Source: CAWCUZ01 sp963798795
Lineage (GTDB): Bacteria > Acidobacteriota > Vicinamibacteria > Vicinamibacterales > SCN-69-37
Reading direction: 5' to 3'
NCBI GenBank assembly: GCA_963798795.1
Contig: CAWCUZ010000001.1
Location: forward strand, 372,001-436,000
Length of the DNA stretch: 64,000 nucleotides
In this document: positions 8,340 through 18,662 of the stretch, in pieces
Numbering within the stretch: the stretch's first letter is position 1
Layout: each line of letters opens with the position of its first letter
Translations under genes and position numbers: made by a program
Notes under the pieces: model-generated
The model's database searches: none
Told to the model about the DNA's origin: nothing
The model's input: the letters and a program-made list of their open reading frames with translations, nothing else

Positions 8340-8777
8340 ATGCCGTATCCCGAGTACCTCATTGCCCCGATGCGCCAGGAACTGACCGAGGTCGGCGCCC
8401 GCGAATGTCGGACGCCGGCTGAGGTGGACGCCGCGCTCAAGTCGTCCGGCGTGGTGATGATGGTCGTTAATTCCGTGTGCGGCTGCGCCGCGGGCAAGGC
8501 GCGCCCGGGCATCGCCATGGCCCTGCAGCACGCGCACCGGCCTGACGTCGTCGCGACGGTGTTCGCCGGCGCCGACGTCGACGCCACCGACCACGCCCGT
8601 TCGTTCTTCACCGGCTTCGGCCCCTCCTCGCCGTCGATCGCGCTCCTGCGCGACGGCAAGCTGCTCTACATGATCGAGCGCCGCGACATCGAGGTGCGCC
8701 CGGCCGAGGCCATCGCGGACCTGCTCACGCTCGCCTTCGACAAGTACTGCGCCCCGGAGGCCGCCGCGACGCACTGA
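8340..8777 (+). CDS. BrxA/BrxB-family bacilliredoxin
   Basis: The 145-residue thioredoxin-fold protein belongs to the YphP/YqiW family. It carries the CGC active-site motif in NSVCGCAAGKARP and the family pattern GPSSPSIALLRDGKLL. Family members remove bacillithiol from proteins or act as disulfide isomerases in the cytoplasm. The length matches the family exactly. GGAGG at 8329-8333 serves the ATG at 8340. It is divergent from the intradiol-like gene. Confidence 0.93.
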   Translation: MPYPEYLIAPMRQELTEVGARECRTPAEVDAALKSSGVVMMVVNSVCGCAAGKARPGIAMALQHAHRPDVVATVFAGADVDATDHARSFFTGFGPSSPSIALLRDGKLLYMIERRDIEVRPAEAIADLLTLAFDKYCAPEAAATH

Positions 8778-8922
8778 TCACTCGCGGCGTTGCGCTCGCT
8801 CCGGCGGGCCGCCCACCATCGGATCGCATCGAACGGTCCAGCGGCTCGGTCCCTGTACGGCCGGGACAGGCCCGCTTCACCCGGACACGCCTGACGTAGA
8901 ATCTGGCGGAAAGGAGCACGTG

Positions 8923-11736
8923 ATGCGCATTCGCCTGGCACTCATTGTCACGACGGGCCTCGTTGCCGCCGGGTGGCCGCTGGTTGCCCGCCAGTCCCCG
9001 GATCTCGGCACGTCGACGGTCTTCCGGGAGATCGGTCCGACGCGGCAGGGCAACCGGTACGTGGATTTCGCGGTGGTCGAGAGCACTCCGCGCGTCTTCT
9101 ACGTGGCGGCCGCCACGGGCGGACTCTTCAAGACGGAGAACAACGGCCAGAGCTTCACCACGGTGTTCGAACGGCAGCCGGTGGCGTCGCTCGGGGCGGT
9201 GGCGGTGTCGCAGTCGAACCCCGACGTGGTGTACCTGGGCACGGGCGAGGGCAACAACTCGCGGAGCACCTACTGGGGCGACGGCGTGTACGTGTCGCGC
9301 GACGCGGGCAAGAGCTGGACCCACGCCGGACTCGACGAGTCGCAGCACATTGCGCGGATTGTCGTACACCCCGCTGATCCGAACACGGCGTACGTGGCGG
9401 CACTCGGCCACCTGTATTCCGCGAACGAACAGCGCGGTCTGTACAAGACGACGGATGGCGGCAAGAGCTGGACGAAGCCGCTCGGGCCGAAGGAAGGCAC
9501 GCGCGACATCGGCGTCGTGGACGTCGCCATGGATCCGAAGAATCCGAACGTGCTCTACGCGTCGGCGTATGACAAGGTCCGCCGACCCTGGACGTTCGGC
9601 CCCGGCGGTCCGGGCAGCGCGCTCTACAAGACGACCGACGCCGGCAAGAGCTGGACCAAGCTGGGCGGCGGACTGCCGGCGTCCTGGCTCGGCCGCATCG
9701 GCGTGTCAATCTCGCGCCAGGATCCGAACACGGTGTATGCGGTCGTGGAGGTCGTCGACTCGTCGAGCGACCCGGCGCGTCAGCGGCTGCTCCAGGGATT
9801 TGGCGAGACGACGGCGGATCCGCTGTTCCGGTCGGATGACGCGGGCAAGACGTGGCGCCAGGTGGCGCCCCCGGCCGCGCCGGCTGGCGCGCCGGCCGGC
9901 GGGCGCGGCGGCGGCCGCGGCGGCTACAGCGCGGGTGACACGCCCTACTACTACAGCCAGGTGCGCGTCGATCCGAACGACAGGAACCACGTGGTCATCC
10001 TGAGTACGGCGGCGAGCCAGACGTTCGACGCCGGCCAGACCTGGCGTTCGCTCGGGTTCGGCGGCGACAACCATGCCCTCTGGATCGACCCGAAGGACAG
10101 CCAGCACATGCTGCTCGGCTACGACCACGGTATCGGCATCACGTTCGATGGCGGCGACAACTGGTTCCATCCCGACTACATGCCGGGCGCGCAGCTCTAC
10201 GCGATCGGCTTCGACTTCGAGACGCCGTACAACGTCTACGGCGGTCTGCAGGACAACGGCTCCCACAAAGGGCCGAGCACGATGCCGGGCGGCGGCAACA
10301 TCCCCTTCGAAGCGTGGTCGACGGTGGGGGGCGGCGACGGACAGTACAACGAGGTCGACTGGAGCGACAGCCGCTGGCTCTACAACGAGTTCCAGTTCGG
10401 CACCATCCAGCGAGTCGACCAGCAGACCGGCGCGGCCAGGAGCATCCAGTACCGCCGTCCGCCCGGCCAGGAGGCGCTGCGGTTCAACTGGTGCGCGCCC
10501 ATTCTCGTCTCGCCGCACGATCCGAACGTCATCTACCATGGCGCCAACGTGCTGCTCCGCTCGCCCAACCGGGGCGACACCTGGGAGGAGATCAGCCCCG
10601 ACCTGACGGTCAACGCGCCGGACACGCGCGACGGCACCGGTAACGTCACGTTCGCGACGATCACCACGATTGCCGAGTCGCCGGTCGTTCCGGGCCTGCT
10701 CTGGGTCGGAACCGACGACGGGAACGTGCAGGTGTCGAAGGATGACGGCAAGACCTGGACGAACGTGCGCGACAGGATTCCCGGGCACCCCGGCTACTGG
10801 GTCAGCCGCGTCGAGGCGTCGCACGCCGATCCGGCCGTCGCGTACGTGACCGTGACCGGCCTGCGCAACGACGACTTCCGTCCGTTCATCTGGAAGACGA
10901 CCGACTTCGGCCAGAGCTGGACCTCGATCGCGGGCAATCTGCCGAACGAAGCCGTCAACGTCGTCCGTGAAGATCCGTACAACGCGAACCTGCTGTTCGC
11001 CGGTACGGATCTCAGCGTGCGGATGAGCCTCGACGCTGGCAAGACCTGGACGAAGCTCGAGGGGATGACGTCGTCGCAGCCGGGATTCGGCGGCGGGCGC
11101 GGCGGTGGTCGCGGGGGCGGTGCGGCGGTTGTGCAGCGCGGACTCATGCCGACCAACCCGGTGCTCGACCTCAAGATCCACCCGCGCGACCACGAGCTGA
11201 TCGTCGGCACGCACGGCCTCGGGTTCTTCATCGCGGACATCTCGGCGCTCGAACAGATGACGCCACAGGTGATCGCAGCCGACGCGCAGCTTTTCGAAAT
11301 TCCGGCGTTCACGATCGGCCAGGCCGAGGAACGCGGCGCGGCCGCGTCGACCAACTTCGCGGGCATGAGCCGGCCCCAGACGATCCCGGTTCGCTACTAC
11401 CTGCGGCGCCCCGCGGCCGGCGCGGTGACGGTCGCGATCTTCGACGGCAGCCGCCAGGTCGCTGAGTACGACGCGTCCGCCGACGCTGGCCTCAATACGG
11501 TCTGGTGGGACCGCACGGTCCGGCGGCCTCGCCTCGTCCCGCTCGTGGCGGGGCGCGGGGGACGAGGCGGCGGAGGTGGCGGCGGCGGTCGATTCGGCGG
11601 GCGGGGCGGCGGCGCCCTGTGCGGCGGCTCGCCGCTCGATGCCGACACCGAATGCGCCAATGCGGGCCCGGGCGAATATCGCGTCGTGCTGTCAGTCGCC
11701 AATCACGACTACACGCAGACGCTGGTGATCCGGTAG
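8923..11736 (+). CDS. secreted VPS10/BNR-repeat glycosyl-hydrolase-like protein
   Basis: The 937-residue exported protein has a signal peptide ending near VARQS. It is built of many beta-propeller blades with BNR/Asp-box motifs such as DAGKSWTH, DGGKSWTK, DAGKTWRQ and DFGQSWTS, as in VPS10-domain and sialidase-like proteins. Gly-rich linkers (GGRGGGRGG) occur at about residues 325, 725 and 885. The C-terminal part adopts an FlgD-like beta domain ending in TLVIR. Such proteins are abundant in Acidobacteria; the substrate is unknown. ATG 8923 with AAGGAG at 8911 was preferred over GTG 8920. Confidence 0.9.
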   Translation: MRIRLALIVTTGLVAAGWPLVARQSPDLGTSTVFREIGPTRQGNRYVDFAVVESTPRVFYVAAATGGLFKTENNGQSFTTVFERQPVASLGAVAVSQSNPDVVYLGTGEGNNSRSTYWGDGVYVSRDAGKSWTHAGLDESQHIARIVVHPADPNTAYVAALGHLYSANEQRGLYKTTDGGKSWTKPLGPKEGTRDIGVVDVAMDPKNPNVLYASAYDKVRRPWTFGPGGPGSALYKTTDAGKSWTKLGGGLPASWLGRIGVSISRQDPNTVYAVVEVVDSSSDPARQRLLQGFGETTADPLFRSDDAGKTWRQVAPPAAPAGAPAGGRGGGRGGYSAGDTPYYYSQVRVDPNDRNHVVILSTAASQTFDAGQTWRSLGFGGDNHALWIDPKDSQHMLLGYDHGIGITFDGGDNWFHPDYMPGAQLYAIGFDFETPYNVYGGLQDNGSHKGPSTMPGGGNIPFEAWSTVGGGDGQYNEVDWSDSRWLYNEFQFGTIQRVDQQTGAARSIQYRRPPGQEALRFNWCAPILVSPHDPNVIYHGANVLLRSPNRGDTWEEISPDLTVNAPDTRDGTGNVTFATITTIAESPVVPGLLWVGTDDGNVQVSKDDGKTWTNVRDRIPGHPGYWVSRVEASHADPAVAYVTVTGLRNDDFRPFIWKTTDFGQSWTSIAGNLPNEAVNVVREDPYNANLLFAGTDLSVRMSLDAGKTWTKLEGMTSSQPGFGGGRGGGRGGGAAVVQRGLMPTNPVLDLKIHPRDHELIVGTHGLGFFIADISALEQMTPQVIAADAQLFEIPAFTIGQAEERGAAASTNFAGMSRPQTIPVRYYLRRPAAGAVTVAIFDGSRQVAEYDASADAGLNTVWWDRTVRRPRLVPLVAGRGGRGGGGGGGGRFGGRGGGALCGGSPLDADTECANAGPGEYRVVLSVANHDYTQTLVIR

Positions 11737-11807
11737 GGGCACGGGACCGTTTTCCCCGCCGTTGACGTCAGACCTCTGTCCCCGATGTGGAAAACAGTCC
11801 CGTCCCC
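11736..11807. repeat. REP-like inverted repeat overlapping the purA 3' end
   Basis: GGGGCACGGGACCGTTTTCC (11736-11755) faces GGAAAACAGTCCCGTCCCC (11789-11807) as an imperfect inverted repeat of about 19 bp. Between them is GTCAGACCTCTGTCCCC, which also resembles a small palindromic unit. The right arm lies inside the last codons of purA. Confidence 0.55.
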
Positions 11808-13075
11808 CTCGTCACGATCGTGTGACTGCGTTCTGATCCCGTCGAGATGATGGCGGCGGGGACGCCGCTCGTTTCCTCGAGACGCGTGACGTAGCGGCGC
11901 GCCTCGACGGGCAGGTCGTCGAATTGCGTGACACCGCGCGTGGGCTGCGCCCAGCCGGGCAGCGATTCGTAGACGGGCTCGCAGGCCGCGAGTTGAGCCG
12001 TATCGCCCGGCATCTCGGTGACGATCTGGCCGTGGCACCGGTACGCCGTGCACACCTGCAGCTCCTCGAGCCCGTCGAGCACGTCGAGCTTGGTGATGGC
12101 GAGCGCATCGAGTCCGTTGACGCGCGCCGCGTAGCGGACGGCCACCGCGTCGAACCACCCGCAGCGCCGCGGCCGCCCCGTGGAGGCCCCGTACTCCTGC
12201 CCCGTCTCGCGCAGTCGTTCGCCCATCTGGCCGGGCAGCTCCGTGGGCAAGGGGCCGCCGCCCACGCGCGTCGTGTAGGCCTTGGCCACGCCGAGTACCG
12301 TCCCGATGGCGCGCGGTCCCACGCCGAGTCCCGTCGCGGCACCGCCCGCTGTGGCGTTCGATGAGGTCACGAACGGGTAGGTGCCGTGGTCGATGTCGAG
12401 CAGCGTTCCCTGCGCGCCCTCGAACAGGACGCGCCGCCCTTCGGCCATCGCGCGATGCAGGTAGAGCGAGGTGTCGGCGACGAGCGGCTGGAGGCGCGGC
12501 CACAGTCGTCGCAGGTCGGCGAGCACGCCCGCCCACGTCATCGTCGCGTCGCCCACCAGGCGGTTGCGCGCATCCACGTTCTCGCGGACGGCGTTGACCA
12601 GCGGCCCGTCGACCGACTCGTCCGCCAGGTCGCCGACGCGCACGCCCCGCCGGCCGATCTTGTCCTCGTACGCCGGGCCGATGCCGCGCGACGTCGTGCC
12701 GATCTTGCGTTCACCGCGCCGCGCCTCGGCGAGCACGTCCAGCTCGCGGTGGTACGGCAGGATGAGATGCGCCTTGTCGCTGACGAACAGCCGGCCCGTG
12801 ACGTCGATTCCCATCGCCTGCAGCTCGTCCACCTCGGCGAACAGCGCCGCCGGATCGACCACGACGCCGTTGCCGATCAGGCAGACGACGCCGTCGTGGA
12901 GAATGCCCGAGGGAATCAGGTGGAGCACGAACTTGCGGCCCGACACGTAGACCGTGTGCCCGGCGTTGTGGCCGCCCTGATAGCGGGCCACGATCGCGAA
13001 GTGCGGCGTCAGCAGGTCGACGATCTTGCCTTTGCCCTCATCGCCCCACTGCGCTCCGACGACGCACGCATTCAT
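11768..13075 (-). CDS. purA: adenylosuccinate synthetase
   Basis: PurA joins IMP and aspartate using GTP in AMP synthesis. The 435-residue cytoplasmic enzyme starts with the signature GAQWGDEGKGK (residues 8-18), followed by the GGHNAGHT loop and GTTSRGIGPAYEDK. The length is typical. The last dozen residues (from GTGLFST to the end) are encoded by a REP-like repeat and do not look like a normal PurA tail. It is divergent from hutH with a 37-base gap; a TATCAT box lies nine bases before its ATG. Confidence 0.96.
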   Translation of the reverse strand: MNACVVGAQWGDEGKGKIVDLLTPHFAIVARYQGGHNAGHTVYVSGRKFVLHLIPSGILHDGVVCLIGNGVVVDPAALFAEVDELQAMGIDVTGRLFVSDKAHLILPYHRELDVLAEARRGERKIGTTSRGIGPAYEDKIGRRGVRVGDLADESVDGPLVNAVRENVDARNRLVGDATMTWAGVLADLRRLWPRLQPLVADTSLYLHRAMAEGRRVLFEGAQGTLLDIDHGTYPFVTSSNATAGGAATGLGVGPRAIGTVLGVAKAYTTRVGGGPLPTELPGQMGERLRETGQEYGASTGRPRRCGWFDAVAVRYAARVNGLDALAITKLDVLDGLEELQVCTAYRCHGQIVTEMPGDTAQLAACEPVYESLPGWAQPTRGVTQFDDLPVEARRYVTRLEETSGVPAAIISTGSERSHTIVTRGTGLFSTSGTEV

Positions 13076-13084
13076 GCGGCTAGC

Positions 13085-13090
13085 ATGATA
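13085..13090 (-). promoter_or_regulatory. -10 box near the purA start
   Basis: TATCAT on the minus strand is nine bases from ATG 13075, giving a leader of only a few bases. Confidence 0.35.
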
Positions 13091-13112
13091 CCTTCATTGC
13101 CACACGTCGACG

Positions 13113-14639
13113 ATGCTTCACCTCGACGGCTCTTCACTGACACTCGACGCGCTCGACCGCATTGCGCATCACCGCGAGCGGGTGGCGCTGGCGCCGGGCG
13201 TTCGCACGCGCATCGACGCCGCGCGCGCCGTGGTCGATCGGCACGCCGCGGGCGCCCACCCGGTGTACGGCATCAACACCGGCTTCGGCGCGCTGGCCGA
13301 CGTCCCGATTGCCGCCGACCAGCTCGCCGCGCTGCAGCTCAACCTGCTTCGCAGTCACGCGGCGGGCGTGGGCGATCCGCTGCCCCGTCCGGTCGTGCGG
13401 GCGCTGATGGCGCTGCGGGCCAACGTGCTGGCGAAGGGCTTCTCGGGCGTGCGCTTCGAGACCGTCGAGGCGCTGCTGGCACTGCTCAACGCCGGCGTGT
13501 ACCCGCGAGTGCCGTCGCGCGGATCGGTCGGCGCCAGCGGCGACCTGGCGCCGCTGGCGCACCTCGGGCTGGTCCTCGTCGGCGAGGGCGAGGCCGCCCT
13601 CGGCGACGCGCCGGACGCGCCGTTCGAGCCGGCCGCCGCGGTCCTCGCGCGGGCGGGCCTTCGCCCGCTCGCGCCCGGGCCCAAGGAGGGGCTCGCGCTG
13701 ATCAACGGCACGCAGGCGAGCACGGCGAGTCTGGCGCTCGCCGTGCTCGCCGCGGCGCGCCTGGCGCGCGTCGCCGACATCGCCGCGGCGATGTCGATCG
13801 ACGCCCTCCGCGGCTCGCGCCATCCGTTCGACCCGCGCCTTCATGCGCCGCGGCCCATCCCGGGACAGGCCGCGGCGGCGGCCAACCTGTGGCGCCTGCT
13901 CGACGACAGCGCCATCAACGACTCTCATGCCGGGTGCGGCCGGGTGCAGGACGCCTACGCCCTGCGCTGCGCGCCGCAGGTGCACGGTGCGGCGCGCGAA
14001 GCGATCGGCTTCGCGCGCCGCCTCGCCGAACTCGAAGCCAACGCCGCCACCGACAACCCCATGGTGTTTGCCGATTCCGGCGACATCGTCTCCGGCGGCA
14101 ACTTCCACGGCGCGCCCGTCGCCCTCGCTGCGGACACGCTGGCGATCGGCGTGGCGCAGTTCGCCACGATCAGCGAGCGCCGGACCGATCGGCTGATGAC
14201 GGCGGACGCGAGCGGCCTGCCGGCGTTTCTCATTCGCGACTCGGGGCTCCATTCGGGCCTGATGATGGCCCACGTCACGGCAGCGGCGTTGACGTCGGAG
14301 ATCAAGCTGCTCGCCCACCCCGCGGGGGTCGACACGATTCCGACCTCCGCCGGGCGCGAGGATCACGTGAGCATGAGCATGGGCGCGGCGCTCAAGGCGG
14401 CGCGCGTCGTCGACCTGGCCGAACACGTGGTGGCGATCGAGCTCGTGGCGGCCGCGCAGGGACTCGACCTGCTGGCGCCGCTCGCCTCGTCGCCGCCGCT
14501 CGGTCGCGTCCACGCCGCCATTCGCGCCGTCGTGCCGCCGCTCGAGACCGACCGGCCGCCCGCGCCCGACATCGAACGCGTGCTCGTTCTGCTGCGCCGC
14601 GGGGAAATCGATCGCGCCGCCGCACTCGATCTCGAATAA
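13113..14639 (+). CDS. hutH: histidine ammonia-lyase
   Basis: HutH deaminates histidine to urocanate, the first step of histidine breakdown. The 508-residue product has the self-forming MIO cofactor triad ASG at residues 141-143 in GSVGASGDLAPLAH, the active tyrosine in YGINTGFG (residue 52), and ATDNPMVF. The length is normal. The stop codon is directly followed by the 19-bp hutU operator palindrome. No hutI or hutG is in the window. Confidence 0.96.
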   Translation: MLHLDGSSLTLDALDRIAHHRERVALAPGVRTRIDAARAVVDRHAAGAHPVYGINTGFGALADVPIAADQLAALQLNLLRSHAAGVGDPLPRPVVRALMALRANVLAKGFSGVRFETVEALLALLNAGVYPRVPSRGSVGASGDLAPLAHLGLVLVGEGEAALGDAPDAPFEPAAAVLARAGLRPLAPGPKEGLALINGTQASTASLALAVLAAARLARVADIAAAMSIDALRGSRHPFDPRLHAPRPIPGQAAAAANLWRLLDDSAINDSHAGCGRVQDAYALRCAPQVHGAAREAIGFARRLAELEANAATDNPMVFADSGDIVSGGNFHGAPVALAADTLAIGVAQFATISERRTDRLMTADASGLPAFLIRDSGLHSGLMMAHVTAAALTSEIKLLAHPAGVDTIPTSAGREDHVSMSMGAALKAARVVDLAEHVVAIELVAAAQGLDLLAPLASSPPLGRVHAAIRAVVPPLETDRPPAPDIERVLVLLRRGEIDRAAALDLE

Positions 14640-14679
14640 GCTGTCAATGATTGACAGCAGCCGCAGACGTCTTTACAGT
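14640..14679 (+). promoter_or_regulatory. hutU promoter with palindromic operator over the -35 box
   Basis: A perfect 19-bp palindrome with 9-base arms (GCTGTCAAT, one centre base, ATTGACAGC; 14640-14658) starts right after the hutH stop. Its right arm contains a consensus TTGACA -35 box (14651-14656). A 17-base spacer leads to TACAGT (14674-14679). This is a strong sigma70-type promoter under a symmetrical operator, so repression by a dimeric regulator (histidine- or urocanate-responsive) is the natural reading. The regulator is not in the window. Confidence 0.75.
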
Positions 14680-14724
14680 GACGTTTTCCTGCGACACACC
14701 ACAGCGTCGAACGTCCACGCCGAG

Positions 14725-16401
<1,677 letters not shown>

Positions 16402-16405
<4 letters not shown>

Positions 16406-17613
16406 TTGTCGAGCGTTCTGCCCTGGAGCACCGGGTTGTCGAGTCGCTCGCCGCGGGGCGGATTCCCGTCGTGCTCGGCGGCTGCGGAACGGGGCGTACG
16501 TCGCTGCTGCTGCGGCTCGTCCAGCTCGCGGGCGCGGAACACGCGCAATACCTCGACTTCGCGGCCGCGGCGACGACCCCGGAGCGATGCCTGGCGTCGG
16601 TACTGGATGCCTGTCCCTTCCGGCCCGGCGAACGCGAGCTGCCGTCGGTGGACTCGCCGCGCGGCGCCTTCGATGCGCTCACGCAGTGGCTCGACACCGC
16701 CGTGGCCGCCGACGGCGCCCGCGCCACGTTCCTGCTCGACGAGTTCCTCGATGTGAGGACGTTCGAGAGCTTTCCCGGCCTGCGGCACGTGCAGCGCGAA
16801 TTCGTCGCCCGCCTGGCGGACAGCCCGAGCCGCTTCGTGCTCGCCTCGCGATTCACGTCGCGAACGCACCGGCTGCTCCGCGACGCGCCGGCGCGCTTCG
16901 AAGTGATCCACGTTCCGCCGCTCGAGGTTCACGAGGTCCAGGCGCTGGCCGCCCGTGTCGACGGCGCGCATCCCGAGTGGGCGGCGGCCGTGGCCCCGGC
17001 GGTGCAGGCGCTCGCCGCCGGGCGGGCCGCGTACGTTCACCTGCTGCTCGACGCCCTGGCGGCGATGGGACCCTCCACCGACGCGGTCGCCGCGCTGCTC
17101 TCGCTGCTCGCGCCGGACGGCCGGCTGACGGACCGCTGCCGCGCGGGTTACGAACTCCGGCTGCACCGCGCGCGCGGGTACGGCGCGCTCAAGGCGATCC
17201 TCGGCGATCCTCGCCGAGGACGAGCCGCTGAACCTGACCGAGATCGCCCTCCGGCTGCAGCGGACGCCCGGCTCGACGAAGGACTACCTGTCGTGGCTCG
17301 AGGATGTGGACCTCATCACGATGCTGCGCAAGCGCTACTCGTTCGAGGACCCGCTGCTGCGCCTCTACCTTCGGCTGCTACGGCCGCCCGGTGCCGCCGT
17401 CCGACAGCGATGTCGGTCCGCGAGATTCAGACCTACGCGCAGGCGCGGCTGCCCCGCGCGCCCGATGCCGCGATCCGGCCCGGACCCGCGGCCCGGCCGG
17501 AACCCACGCGCGCCGCGGCGGAGCCCGCGCTCGTCACGGCCGACCGGCCATCCACGCCGGACCGCGGCCCGCAGGACGTGACGCGCGATTCGGGCATCAT
17601 CGAGATCGACTGA
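16402..17613 (+). CDS. P-loop ATPase with Arg in Walker A, frameshifted
   Basis: The N-terminal P-loop reads GGCGTGRTSLLLRL, with Arg where the Walker A lysine normally stands, and Walker B is ATFLLDEFLDV (about residues 110-120). The C-terminal part looks like a winged-helix (LAEDEPLNLTEIALRLQRT, DYLSWLEDVDLI), as in archaeal-type STAND/AAA ATPases. Three extra bases near 17203, 17391 and 17416 shift the frame three times and restore it, so the gene ends in its first frame. The Pro/Ala-rich tail is probably disordered. It is coupled to hutU by ATGA. The function is unknown. Confidence 0.7.
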
Positions 17614-17659
17614 GCCGCGCGGACATCGACTGAGCCGTGCGCTGCGCCACGCGCCGGCG

Positions 17660-18505
17660 TCAACCCTCGGGGTTCTGGCCCGGTTCCGGTTGCGCCTTCT
17701 CGGCCTTCAGCGCCGCGAGCGCGGCACGCGCGGCGTGCTGTTCCGCGTCCTTCTTGGACCGCCCGGCTGCGCGTCCGCGCGGTGTGCCGCCCACCAGCAC
17801 CTCGACGTCGAAGCGCTTGCGGTGGTCCGGCCCCTCCACCGACGCGAGACGGTACGACGGCAGGCCGAGCCCGGCCGCCTGCAGCCACTCCTGCAGCGCA
17901 GACTTCCAGTCCTCGGTGAAGGCGGCCTCGGCCGCCTGGTCGCCGGCCGCGACGAGGAGCGGACCGAACTGCGACACGATGAACGCCCGCGCCGCATCGA
18001 CGCCGCCGTCCAGGTAGATCGAGGCGAGGAGGGCTTCGAAGCTGTCGGCGAGGATGGCGTGCTTGCGGCGCCCGCCGGTCTTTTCCTCGCCGCGACCGAG
18101 CAGGACGTAGCGCCCGAGGTCGATTTGGTCCGCGAGCCGCATCAGCGACGTCGACGAGACGATCGAGGCCTTGACCTTGGATTTGTAGCCCTCGCTGTGG
18201 GTCGGGAAGCGCTGGAAGAGCATGTCGGCGATCACGAAGCCCAGCACCGCGTCGCCGAGGAACTCGAGCGACTCGTTGTCGATGACGCCGCCCGAGGCAT
18301 CCTCGTGCGCGCGCGACCGGTGCGTCAGGGCGTGTTCGAGCAGGCCGAGGTCCTGGAAGTGGTAGCCGATGCGCGCTTCGAGCGGGCCGAGCGTTTCGCT
18401 CAGACGCCGGACCTCGGCGGCGGCGGCTTCGTCCAGGTGCCCGGCGATCAACTCGCGCGCCGCGCGCGCCGCTTCGCGGCGCCACCCGCACGCTGAACTC
18501 GGCAT
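17660..18505 (-). CDS. rnc: ribonuclease III
   Basis: RNase III cuts double-stranded RNA during rRNA processing. The catalytic signature NESLEFLGDAVLGFVIADM and the downstream EALLASIYLDGG acidic residues are present. A C-terminal double-stranded-RNA-binding domain (DWKSALQEWLQA to KKDAEQHAARAAL) is complete. The normal domain begins near LGPLEARIGYHFQDL; upstream residues belong to a DUF2007-like segment whose beginning is in another frame. The true start is therefore uncertain. It follows the SpoIIE phosphatase gene on the same strand. Confidence 0.92.
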   Translation of the reverse strand: MPSSACGWRREAARAARELIAGHLDEAAAAEVRRLSETLGPLEARIGYHFQDLGLLEHALTHRSRAHEDASGGVIDNESLEFLGDAVLGFVIADMLFQRFPTHSEGYKSKVKASIVSSTSLMRLADQIDLGRYVLLGRGEEKTGGRRKHAILADSFEALLASIYLDGGVDAARAFIVSQFGPLLVAAGDQAAEAAFTEDWKSALQEWLQAAGLGLPSYRLASVEGPDHRKRFDVEVLVGGTPRGRAAGRSKKDAEQHAARAALAALKAEKAQPEPGQNPEG

Positions 18506-18662
18506 GGCCGAAGCGCATCGGAAAGACCGAGCGCGCGAGCGCCGACGACACGGCGGACGGAATGCCGTGCGCGTCGAGCAGTCCCCGGACCACGTCGGCC
18601 TCGATCGACGAATGGCTGCTGAAGATCTCCACCGGACCGGTGCCGCGGGCGTCCTGCGCCAT
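18478..18662 (-). CDS. DUF2007-like segment, out of frame with RNase III
   Basis: From ATG 18662 the frame reads VEIFSSHSSIEADVVRGLLDAHGIPSAVS, a clear DUF2007 (putative signal-transducing) start. The rest of that domain (REAARAARELIAGHLDE) appears in the RNase III frame after a break near 18474-18484. No stop separates the two, so either a DUF2007-RNase III fusion carries one indel, or two overlapping genes exist. The ATG overlaps the stop of the phosphatase gene (ATGA). Confidence 0.55.
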
